Shown in pieces: positions 1 through 6,834 of a DNA stretch of 11,547 nucleotides. Each line of letters starts with the position of its first letter. Positions within the stretch are counted from its first letter, which is position 1. Below the pieces are notes generated by a model that saw nothing but the letters and a program-made list of their open reading frames with translations, had not been told where the DNA came from and ran no database searches. This DNA comes from Bacteroidota bacterium (lineage in GTDB: Bacteria; Bacteroidota; Bacteroidia; NS11-12g; UBA955), in assembly GCA_947460045.1 (NCBI GenBank), contig CANHGC010000018.1, positions 1 through 11,547 of the forward strand, read 5' to 3'. A program made the translations under genes and the position numbers.

Positions 1-1
1 C

Positions 2-1141
2 AACAACACAACCATCTATCAAATGAAGATGGGTGGTGCATTTGACGCCCAAACCTCTCTAATGGGGCTGTCGGTGATGAAAGCACTAAACGATAGCAGT
101 TACGATGCACAAGCCGCCATGGAAGATGCGTTTTTGAACAATCCATTATCGAGCAACAGAGGCAGCGCGTTGGGATTTGGATTTGTATATCGTGCAAACA
201 AAAAGATCCAAATTTCAGGGGCCATGAGCAACATCGGCAAAATCACTTGGAATGTGGGTGCAGAATCACATCAAATGGCCGACAAGCCATGGACTTTCAC
301 TGGCTTAGACACCAGTATTACCAATGATTTGAAAAATGTAACCGTTCAAGATTTATTGCTCGATTCAATTGCGCAAGCATTTGACAACAATTCTACCCAA
401 TTGGCGAGTTACGAAACCAAACTTCACAGCAGATACACTTTGGGATTGGAGTATTTCCTATCGCCAAGAACTTATTTCCAATTGGTTTATGGCGGTGGCT
501 ATGGCGTGAAAGGCGACAAATCCTTCACCAGCATCAACGCCCACAAAGAATTGGGTGAATGGGTTGATTTGCGATTGAGCTACACTTTGTATGATTTCAA
601 CAATGCCCAACACAATGTGGGTGTGGGTATGAGCATGAATTTGGGACCCATACAGCCATGGATTTCTTTGAACAACGTTTCGGGCTTGGCTGCTTACGAC
701 AAAAGTCATTTTCAATCGGTTCGATTTGGCTTGAACATCAACATCGGACAGAGAAAAGACACCGATGGCGATGGCGTGAGAGACAAATCAGACAGCTGTT
801 ATAAAACCTTCGGCGCCAGAAGCAACAATGGTTGTGAACTGGGCTATTTGGGCGGCAAAATGGACTATGAAGAAATCAGCGCAGACAGTGTGATGGCTGA
901 TCCAATTGTGGTACCATCAGCCATGGAAACAACCAAAACCGAGGGTGAGCAAACCCCCAAGGTATCTCCAACAGTGACGGAAACCCAAAACGAGTCTACA
1001 GTTACGTCAGCTGAAACAACCGAAATCAGCAAGGAAAACAGCGAGGCCTCTGCGCCAAAGACCAGCAAAAAAACCAAAGTTGCTAAATCGAAAAAGAAAT
1101 CCAAATCAGACATCTCTTTGACTGAAGCGATGATGAATTAA
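2..1141 (+). CDS. DUF5723-family outer-membrane protein, 3' part (5' end outside the window)
   Basis: The reading frame is open from the first bases of the window, so the methionine at position 23 is probably internal and the N-terminus lies upstream. I recognise the DUF5723 type of Bacteroidota envelope protein from the MKMGGAFDAQTS stretch, the GFGFVYR and YTLGLEYFLSPRTYFQL strands, and the alternating aromatic/small-residue pattern of an outer-membrane beta-barrel. Counting from the methionine at 23, the barrel-like region fills about residues 1-243. One thrombospondin type 3 calcium-binding repeat follows (DTDGDGVRDKSDSC, residues 246-259, with a further Cys in NNGC). The last 100 residues are low-complexity Ser/Thr/Glu and then strongly Lys-rich (KSKKKSK). 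TSP3 repeats in this phylum often lead into an OmpA peptidoglycan-binding domain; none is present here. The molecular function is unknown. The family call is fairly secure, the role is not. Confidence 0.8.
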   Translation, partial: NNTTIYQMKMGGAFDAQTSLMGLSVMKALNDSSYDAQAAMEDAFLNNPLSSNRGSALGFGFVYRANKKIQISGAMSNIGKITWNVGAESHQMADKPWTFTGLDTSITNDLKNVTVQDLLLDSIAQAFDNNSTQLASYETKLHSRYTLGLEYFLSPRTYFQLVYGGGYGVKGDKSFTSINAHKELGEWVDLRLSYTLYDFNNAQHNVGVGMSMNLGPIQPWISLNNVSGLAAYDKSHFQSVRFGLNINIGQRKDTDGDGVRDKSDSCYKTFGARSNNGCELGYLGGKMDYEEISADSVMADPIVVPSAMETTKTEGEQTPKVSPTVTETQNESTVTSAETTEISKENSEASAPKTSKKTKVAKSKKKSKSDISLTEAMMN

Positions 1142-1151
1142 CAAATTTCAC

Positions 1152-1167
1152 ATCGCCCAATGGCGAT
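1152..1167. terminator. Small hairpin between convergent genes, possible bidirectional terminator
   Basis: ATCGCC and GGCGAT form a perfect 6-base-pair stem around a 4-base CAAT loop, in the 35-base gap between the stop codons of the DUF5723 gene and the convergent hydrolase gene. The position suits a shared terminator. The stem is short, and neither side has a good T-tract (CACTTCTTT on the plus side, GAAATTTG on the minus side), so the termination role is an inference from placement. Confidence 0.4.
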
Positions 1168-1176
1168 AACACTTCT

Positions 1177-2409
1177 TTACTTTGGCATCATAGCCAAAAT
1201 ATTCTGACCCAGTGCCGGTATCAAAACCCGCTGGGTCATTTTATTTTCAGTGGCTATCTGCAACAACTTTTCAGCGGGTTCACCAATGGGCTCATCGCTC
1301 AAATCGAAGGTCCCATAATGCATCGGAACCATACTTTTGGCGCCCAAATCCAAAAACGATTGATAGGCCTTGGCCGGAGAAGAATGATTGGATTCCATGA
1401 ACCATTCCGGCTGATACGCCCCGATGCCCAATATCGCCAAATCAATGTTTGGGAACAATTCTTTGGTTTCCAAATAGTGCTTTCCATAACCAGAATCGCC
1501 ACCAAAATAAATCACCTTCCCACCTACTTCTATCACAAACGCACCCCACAAATGTTTGTTGGTATCTGTGATCCACCGCCTGCACCAATGTCGGGTTGGC
1601 AAGTAGGTTATGCGAATGATTTGATCATCCAATTGATACTGTTGATACCATCCAGCCTCTTGAACATCCCCATTGCGATTGAATCGCTTCAGCAACTTCG
1701 ATGTAGACAACCCACACAAATACTGCGCGTTTGGATTGAGCTTGGAGAGGGTTCTCATGCTCTGATAATCCATGTGATCTCGGTGATCATGGCTCAACAA
1801 CACATAGTTGATCGAAGGCAAATTTTCAGGTTTAACAGGCAGCTTGGAATATCGCTTCAACACGCGAGAGGCATTGCCAAACACCGGGTCCGTAATCAAG
1901 GTTATCCCCCCAATTCTGATAAAAAAAGTGGCATGACCCAACCACGCAACGCCATCGATGGAATCATTGTTCATCCAACCCAAATCCGCAGCAACGGGCA
2001 ACTGAAACGTATCCGTTTTTTTGAATGCCAGATATGGATTTGTTTGTTTTTTCCATTTACGCACATCTTTGAACGACAGCAAAAATGGGTAATCGGGATT
2101 GTGATAACGCCCATTTTTCAGGGGTGTCCCCATATAATCCGATTTCAAGGGGTGGTATTTCAACGCCTCGTTAAATGCATATGCGCCCTCAACCACCACG
2201 CGAGATGTCAAGTTCGTTGGTTTCGATGTGGGCGTGGGTTTCTGTTCGATAGAATCTGAAGAATTCAATGTTGGATCAGTTGTCATCATGCTCATGAATG
2301 GCGAGGAATTGGAAGATTGTGTTTGTTGCTGCGATACAGCCTCTGCCGCCGGACCAACCAACACAACACCCACCAGTAACAATTTGAAAATGCTTTTTGT
2401 GCGGTTCAT
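1177..2409 (-). CDS. Exported NAPE-PLD-like metallo-beta-lactamase-fold hydrolase
   Basis: This encodes 410 residues. I chose the ATG at 2409 because it begins a clear signal peptide (MNRTKSIFKLLLVGVVLVGP, then AAEAVSQ); an in-frame ATG at 2448 would overlap mfd and bury that signal. There is no lipobox, so a soluble periplasmic enzyme is likely. After a Ser/Thr/Gln-rich linker (about 27-65) comes the hydrolase domain: WLGHAT (156-161), the zinc motif SHDHRDHMD (206-214: H207, H209, D211, H212), HWCRRW (274-279), GDSGY (304-308), GAYQPEWFM with H342 downstream, and HYGTF (363-367). The set SHxHxDH, HWC-R, LWG, GDxGY, GAYxPxWFM and H-GTF matches N-acyl-phosphatidylethanolamine phospholipase D and the RomA-type bacterial relatives. 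The natural substrate may be a phospholipid or N-acyl lipid, but this cannot be read from the sequence. The gene starts 11 bases after the mfd stop, so the two are probably co-transcribed. Confidence 0.88.
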   Translation of the reverse strand: MNRTKSIFKLLLVGVVLVGPAAEAVSQQQTQSSNSSPFMSMMTTDPTLNSSDSIEQKPTPTSKPTNLTSRVVVEGAYAFNEALKYHPLKSDYMGTPLKNGRYHNPDYPFLLSFKDVRKWKKQTNPYLAFKKTDTFQLPVAADLGWMNNDSIDGVAWLGHATFFIRIGGITLITDPVFGNASRVLKRYSKLPVKPENLPSINYVLLSHDHRDHMDYQSMRTLSKLNPNAQYLCGLSTSKLLKRFNRNGDVQEAGWYQQYQLDDQIIRITYLPTRHWCRRWITDTNKHLWGAFVIEVGGKVIYFGGDSGYGKHYLETKELFPNIDLAILGIGAYQPEWFMESNHSSPAKAYQSFLDLGAKSMVPMHYGTFDLSDEPIGEPAEKLLQIATENKMTQRVLIPALGQNILAMMPK

Positions 2410-2420
2410 ACTTAAAATAA

Positions 2421-5400
2421 TTATACAGCCGTGCGGTGGGTATCCCATTCGCCCAAAACATGAAGTGCCTCAAACACGGTCTCCAACCCTTTCACACTTA
2501 CGATCAAGGCCTTATCGGTCTGTTTTACACTAAACTTATTGGGATTGCTCGCCACAAAGCCCATGATGGCCACAAAACTCTCACTGTGATACACTGCTGC
2601 ATTGGGATCGCCCGGAAAATAGCAGCGCATCCCGCCATTGCCCAATGATATTTTTTCCATACCCAATTGCTTTCCCGCCCACTTCAATCGAACAGTATCC
2701 AACAAAGCCACAACCGTTAACGGCAATTTACCAAAGCGATCTTTCAAGTTGCCCGCAAAACGTTGCAATTCCAACTCCGTATTGATACTCGAAAGCTCGC
2801 TGTACAAAGCCAATCGCTCTGCAGTTTGCGTAACATAATCGGAAGGAATGAGCATTTCAAATTGGGTATCGACCTGACAGTCCCTGCTGCTGATGTCTTC
2901 GGGTTGATCGAACAACGCATCAAATTCTTCGTTTTTGAGTTCCCTCACGGCTTCGTCCAGAATCTTGTGATACATATCAAAGCCCATTTCGCTGATAAAA
3001 CCGGATTGCTCACCACCGAGCAAATTCCCCGCACCGCGAATATCCAAATCCCGCATCGCCACTTGAAAACCACTGCCCAATTCACTGTATTCTTCCAACG
3101 TACGCAACCGTTTACGCGCGTCCTCACTCAAAACAGAAATTGGGGGCGATAGCAAATAGCAAAACGCCTTGGTATTGCTTCTACCCACCCTACCCCGCAT
3201 CTGATGCAAATCGCTCAAACCAAACATGTGAGCATTGTTGATGATGATGGTATTGGCATTGGGAATATCCAACCCGCTTTCAATGATTGTAGTAGCCACC
3301 AACACGTCGTATTCTCCTTCAATGAACCGCACCATCACGTCTTCCAACTCATGCCCTTCCATTTGCCCATGCGCCACACTTACCCTGCAACCGGGCACAG
3401 AATCGGCAATGATCCTGGCCATTTCATGGATGTCTTTCACCCGGCTATGAACAAAAAATATCTGTCCGCCTCTATCCATTTCATGCTGAACGGCTTCGGC
3501 AATCAAATCGCGATTGAACACGTGTAATTCGGTGTGCACCGGCTGTCGATTGGGCGGTGGCGTATTGATGATCGACAAATCCCTCGCACCCATCAAACTG
3601 AAGTGCAGCGTGCGTGGAATGGGCGTTGCCGTGAGCGTGAGCGAATCCACGTTCACTTTAAATTCTTTGAGTTTTTCTTTGGCCGATACACCAAACTTTT
3701 GTTCCTCGTCGATGATCATCAGCCCCAGATCCTTGAACTCAATGTCCTTCCCCAAAATCCGGTGAGTGCCAATCAACACATCCACTTTTCCCTCTTTCAC
3801 TTTATCGAGCGTGGCTTTTTGCTCCTTGGCCGATTTGAATCGATTGATATAGTCTACGGTAATGGGAAAACCCGCAAATCGCTTGGCAAAAGACCGATAA
3901 TGCTGTTGCGCCAAAATGGTTGTAGGCACCAAAACCGCCACTTGCTTGCTATCACAAACGGCTTTAAACGCAGCGCGCATCGCCACTTCCGTTTTACCGA
4001 AACCCACATCGCCACACACCAATCGATCCATCGGCTGGGGCGATTCCATATCGCGTTTTGTGTCTTCCACCGCCTTGGCTTGATCCGGCGTATCCTCATA
4101 AAAGAAACTGGCCTCCAACTCCATTTGCATGTAGTTATCTGGCCCAAAAGCAAATCCTTGTTGCGCTTTCCGTTTGGCATACAGGGCGATCAATTCCCTG
4201 GCGATGTCCTTAACCTTTTTCTTTGTGGCCTTCTTCTGCTTATCCCATTGTGGACTCCCCAATTTGTGCATGCTTGGGGGTGTACCGTCCTTTCCTGTGT
4301 ATTTACTGATTTTGTGCAGGCTATTTACCGACACATAAAGTAGGTCGTTGTCTTTGTATACAATCCTCACTACCTCCTGCTTCACCCCCTGCACATCCAT
4401 TTTTTCAAGGCCCGCAAATTTCCCAATCCCATGATCCATGTGGGTAACATAGTCGCCCGGCTTTAGGTTTTTGAGTTCCCTCAGTGTGAGTGAGGTTTGC
4501 GAAGAATACCGCTGTCGGCCCTTGGGGCGATAGAATTTATCAAACAGCTGATGCTCCGTGGTAAAGGCAATATTCACATCCCGATCAATAAAACCAGCAG
4601 ACAGACCTTGATAAACTGGATCAAATTCCACTTGGGCTTGGGTATCGGCGAGGATCGTTGTGAGTCGTTCAATTTGGCGACTATTTTCACTAAAGACCAG
4701 GGTTTTGAGGCCTTCTTTCTTGTTGGATTGCATCCAATCGATGAGCATTGGAAAATTCCTTTTGAACAGCGGTTGGGGCTGTTGAAGAAACTCAATGATA
4801 TCTGATTGACCAATGGGGCGCGTGCCGCTGCAATGAACTTGGGTAAACGATTGCAAGGCCAACATCAACCCTTTGGGCGTATTCCATATTTGTTTGGGGT
4901 GCTTTGGGATGACTTCTCTGCCAAAGTCCACAGCTTCTTGATGAACTTGCAGGGCCTTTTCCCAAGCTTTGGCGAGGTCTTCGATTTGGAACGACAGATC
5001 CTGAGCCACAATCACGGTTTTTGGATCGAAGTAATCGGTGATCGAAATGGTGGTTTCTTGGTTGCGTTGTTCTTGAATGTTTGGGAGCAACGAAAAATGG
5101 GCAATTTCTTTGAGCGACAGCTGATCATTCACATCAAAGGTTCTGATGCTTTCGATGATATCACCATCCAGTTCGATGCGAAAGGGGTATTCATGGGCGA
5201 AGCTAAAAAGATCTACGATGCCACCTCGAAGGCTAAATTCGCCCGGTTCAAACACGAAATCGCGGCGTTCAAAACCATTGATTTCAAGAAATTCCATGAG
5301 AAAATCGGTATCTAGGCTTTGTCCTCTGGCGATATCGATGGCCGATTTTTCGAGTTCGATTTTATCCACTACGTACTCAGCGATGGCAGAGCAATAGGTA

Positions 5401-5762
5401 ACGAAGATGCGTTTGTTGTTTTTGCGAAGGGCGTTGAGGGTTTCGATGCGTTCTTGCACCCCCATGGCATTTTCGCGAACGGGATTGAAGGGTTTGAGGA
5501 ATGAATCGGGTAGAAAATAGATGGGTTCACCCACCAATAGATTTTCTAGGTCTGATTTAAAATACTGGGCTTCTTCTTTGTTGGGGAGTAACGCCACGAT
5601 GGGCCTTCCGGAGGAGGCATAAAGAGTGGCGGTGGCGAGGGCGAAGCCCGAGCCTGCCAGCCCTTGGAGGTGAATGGGTGCGGCCGCGTGCTCCGCCGCG
5701 GCCGCCAGTGCCATCATGGGTTGTGTTTGGGCAAATACACCCAGTATTTCTCTCGTATTCAT
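2421..5762 (-). CDS. mfd: Transcription-repair coupling factor Mfd
   Basis: Mfd is a cytoplasmic ATP-dependent translocase that displaces RNA polymerase stalled at DNA lesions and recruits UvrA for nucleotide excision repair. The product is 1113 residues, normal for the family, starting at MNTREILGVF; an upstream in-frame ATG (5831) would add 23 non-family residues and place the start within the terminator/promoter region. Domains in order: UvrB-like N-terminal module (about 1-330), the RNA-polymerase-interacting CarD-like domain (about 425-495, GDYVTHMDHGIGKFAGLEKM), the helicase/translocase motor, and the C-terminal TRCF domain. Visible motor motifs are Walker A GDVGFGKT (584-591), DEEQ (685-688), TATPIPR (711-717), TTIIESGLDIPN and QMRGRVGR (854-861). 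All key motor residues are intact and there is no frameshift. Residues 20-28 are an alanine-rich run encoded by a GC-rich inverted repeat. The NAPE-PLD-like gene follows closely. Confidence 0.97.
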   Translation of the reverse strand: MNTREILGVFAQTQPMMALAAAAEHAAAPIHLQGLAGSGFALATATLYASSGRPIVALLPNKEEAQYFKSDLENLLVGEPIYFLPDSFLKPFNPVRENAMGVQERIETLNALRKNNKRIFVTYCSAIAEYVVDKIELEKSAIDIARGQSLDTDFLMEFLEINGFERRDFVFEPGEFSLRGGIVDLFSFAHEYPFRIELDGDIIESIRTFDVNDQLSLKEIAHFSLLPNIQEQRNQETTISITDYFDPKTVIVAQDLSFQIEDLAKAWEKALQVHQEAVDFGREVIPKHPKQIWNTPKGLMLALQSFTQVHCSGTRPIGQSDIIEFLQQPQPLFKRNFPMLIDWMQSNKKEGLKTLVFSENSRQIERLTTILADTQAQVEFDPVYQGLSAGFIDRDVNIAFTTEHQLFDKFYRPKGRQRYSSQTSLTLRELKNLKPGDYVTHMDHGIGKFAGLEKMDVQGVKQEVVRIVYKDNDLLYVSVNSLHKISKYTGKDGTPPSMHKLGSPQWDKQKKATKKKVKDIARELIALYAKRKAQQGFAFGPDNYMQMELEASFFYEDTPDQAKAVEDTKRDMESPQPMDRLVCGDVGFGKTEVAMRAAFKAVCDSKQVAVLVPTTILAQQHYRSFAKRFAGFPITVDYINRFKSAKEQKATLDKVKEGKVDVLIGTHRILGKDIEFKDLGLMIIDEEQKFGVSAKEKLKEFKVNVDSLTLTATPIPRTLHFSLMGARDLSIINTPPPNRQPVHTELHVFNRDLIAEAVQHEMDRGGQIFFVHSRVKDIHEMARIIADSVPGCRVSVAHGQMEGHELEDVMVRFIEGEYDVLVATTIIESGLDIPNANTIIINNAHMFGLSDLHQMRGRVGRSNTKAFCYLLSPPISVLSEDARKRLRTLEEYSELGSGFQVAMRDLDIRGAGNLLGGEQSGFISEMGFDMYHKILDEAVRELKNEEFDALFDQPEDISSRDCQVDTQFEMLIPSDYVTQTAERLALYSELSSINTELELQRFAGNLKDRFGKLPLTVVALLDTVRLKWAGKQLGMEKISLGNGGMRCYFPGDPNAAVYHSESFVAIMGFVASNPNKFSVKQTDKALIVSVKGLETVFEALHVLGEWDTHRTAV
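5680..5705. repeat. Perfect GC-only inverted repeat inside the mfd 5' coding region
   Basis: GCGGCCGCG (5680-5688) and CGCGGCCGC (5697-5705) are exact reverse complements, separated by 8 bases. The resulting 9-base-pair stem is entirely G-C. On the mfd strand it encodes residues 20-28 (AAAAEHAAA), about 60-80 bases after the start codon, in a region otherwise of moderate GC. The symmetry is seen directly. It may be only a by-product of GC-rich Ala codons, or it may form a stable hairpin in the mfd mRNA. Confidence 0.75.
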
Positions 5763-5782
5763 CGCTTTTCTCTCACTACCCT

Positions 5783-5813
5783 GAAATAATGAGGCCCCGC
5801 TTCGCGAGGCCCC
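5783..5813 (-). terminator. Intrinsic terminator downstream of the transketolase C-half gene
   Basis: On the minus strand 5813-5804 pairs with 5800-5791 (GGGCCTCGC...GCGGGGCCTC type arms), a 10-base-pair stem with two G-U wobbles and a 3-base GAA loop, followed by ATTATTTC. The same bases on the plus strand give two C-A mismatches, so the minus strand is the folding one. It lies about 60 bases after the transketolase C-half stop and 30 bases before the mfd start, suiting an end for the upstream operon. The T-tract is moderate, which tempers confidence. Confidence 0.7.
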
Positions 5814-5846
5814 CAAAGATACTATCGTCAATCCGGTTTTATCAAC
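5814..5846 (-). promoter_or_regulatory. Candidate Bacteroidota-type promoter for mfd
   Basis: On the minus strand TATCTTTG (5821-5814) matches the Bacteroidota -7 element TAnnTTTG. A GTTG (5846-5843) lies 21 bases upstream, near the expected place of the -33 TTTG element. Transcription would begin around 5809-5805, about 45 bases before the mfd ATG at 5762, inside the first arm of the terminator hairpin. This is a motif match only; such boxes also occur by chance. Confidence 0.5.
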
Positions 5847-5872
5847 CCGATTGCCCGCTTTTTGTGTAAGGT

Positions 5873-6829
5873 TTAACCCTTTCTCGCTATCGCACGCTCC
5901 GCCGCCGCAACAATCGCCGCCGTGGTTAATCCGTACTTCTCCAACAACTGATCCGGTGTGCCACTCTCTCCAAAAGAATCATTCACCGCAACAAACTCCA
6001 TCGGTGTTGGCAATTCCCTGCTCAACAACTGTGCAATGCTATCGCCCAAACCACCATTCATCTGATGCTCTTCGGCACTAACCACACAACCCGTTTTCTT
6101 CACCGAAGCCAAAATCGCATCGCGATCCAATGGCTTAATGGTATGTATGTTAATCACTTCCGCATCAATGCCCTTCTCAGCCAATGCATGTCCAGCTTCA
6201 ATCGCCTTCCACACCATATGACCGGTAGCAAAAATTGTTACGTCTTTGCCCTCGTTCAACATCAAAGCTTTCCCAATCTCAAAGGGCATATCCTCTGGAA
6301 TAAATACGGGCCATTTCGGACGGCCAAATCGCAAATAAACCGGTCCATCATATTTGGCAATCGCCATCGTAGCCGCCTTCGTTTGATTGTAATCGCAAGG
6401 ATTGATCACCACCATATTGGGCAACATCTTCATCAAGCCAATGTCTTCCAAAATCTGGTGCGTAGCCCCGTCTTCGCCCAAAGTAAGTCCAGCATGGCTC
6501 GCACAAATCTTCACATTTTTGTGGCTATAAGCGACACTCTGTCTGATTTGATCGTACACCCTACCCGTTGCAAAATTTGCGAATGTACCAGCAAAAGGGA
6601 TCTTCCCTCCAATGGCCAAACCCGCAGATGCACTGATCATATTGGCCTCGGCAATACCCGCCTGAATGAATCGCTCAGGAAATTCATCCTTGAAGGCATC
6701 CATCATCAAAGACCCCGTTAAATCTGCGCACAAGGCAACCACATTGCTATCCAGTTTACCCGCTTCGTGTAAACCTGCGCCAAATCCGCTGCGTGTGTCT
6801 TTTTGTCCTAATATTTCGTATGATTTCAT
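5873..6829 (-). CDS. tkt: Transketolase, C-terminal subunit (pyrimidine-binding and C domains)
   Basis: This 318-residue protein is the C-terminal half of a two-subunit transketolase, which transfers two-carbon ketol units between sugar phosphates in the non-oxidative pentose phosphate pathway. Visible features are the catalytic glutamate in QAGIAEANM (E61), the loop GEDGATHQ with H124, INPCD, and the phosphate-binding arginine in YLRFGR, followed by the C-terminal domain with INIHTIKPLD and SAEEHQMNGGLGD. The length and full motif set indicate an intact subunit that needs the N-half encoded at 8253-9110 for thiamine diphosphate binding. It starts only 5 bases after the stop of the VWA gene, so it is probably translated from the same message. 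DXP synthase and pyruvate dehydrogenase E1-beta share the fold, but the half-gene partner and motifs favour transketolase. Confidence 0.93.
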   Translation of the reverse strand: MKSYEILGQKDTRSGFGAGLHEAGKLDSNVVALCADLTGSLMMDAFKDEFPERFIQAGIAEANMISASAGLAIGGKIPFAGTFANFATGRVYDQIRQSVAYSHKNVKICASHAGLTLGEDGATHQILEDIGLMKMLPNMVVINPCDYNQTKAATMAIAKYDGPVYLRFGRPKWPVFIPEDMPFEIGKALMLNEGKDVTIFATGHMVWKAIEAGHALAEKGIDAEVINIHTIKPLDRDAILASVKKTGCVVSAEEHQMNGGLGDSIAQLLSRELPTPMEFVAVNDSFGESGTPDQLLEKYGLTTAAIVAAAERAIARKG

Positions 6830-6834
6830 TTCTG

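Noticed and set aside
1318..2259. A long open frame of 313 codons on the plus strand inside the NAPE-PLD-like gene
   Set aside because: It is wholly antisense to a gene with a complete motif set, and its translation shows no family pattern, only residues reflecting the opposite-strand codons.
3534..4343. A 269-codon plus-strand open frame inside mfd
   Set aside because: It is antisense to the conserved motor domain of Mfd, with a His/Arg/Phe-rich translation typical of reverse-strand shadows.
5763..5831. A 23-residue N-terminal extension of Mfd
   Set aside because: It would begin in the promoter/terminator region and encode residues across the hairpin; the family-like sequence starts at the ATG at 5762.
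6065..6721. A 218-codon plus-strand open frame within the transketolase C-half gene
   Set aside because: It overlaps conserved transketolase motifs on the other strand and has no recognisable domain.
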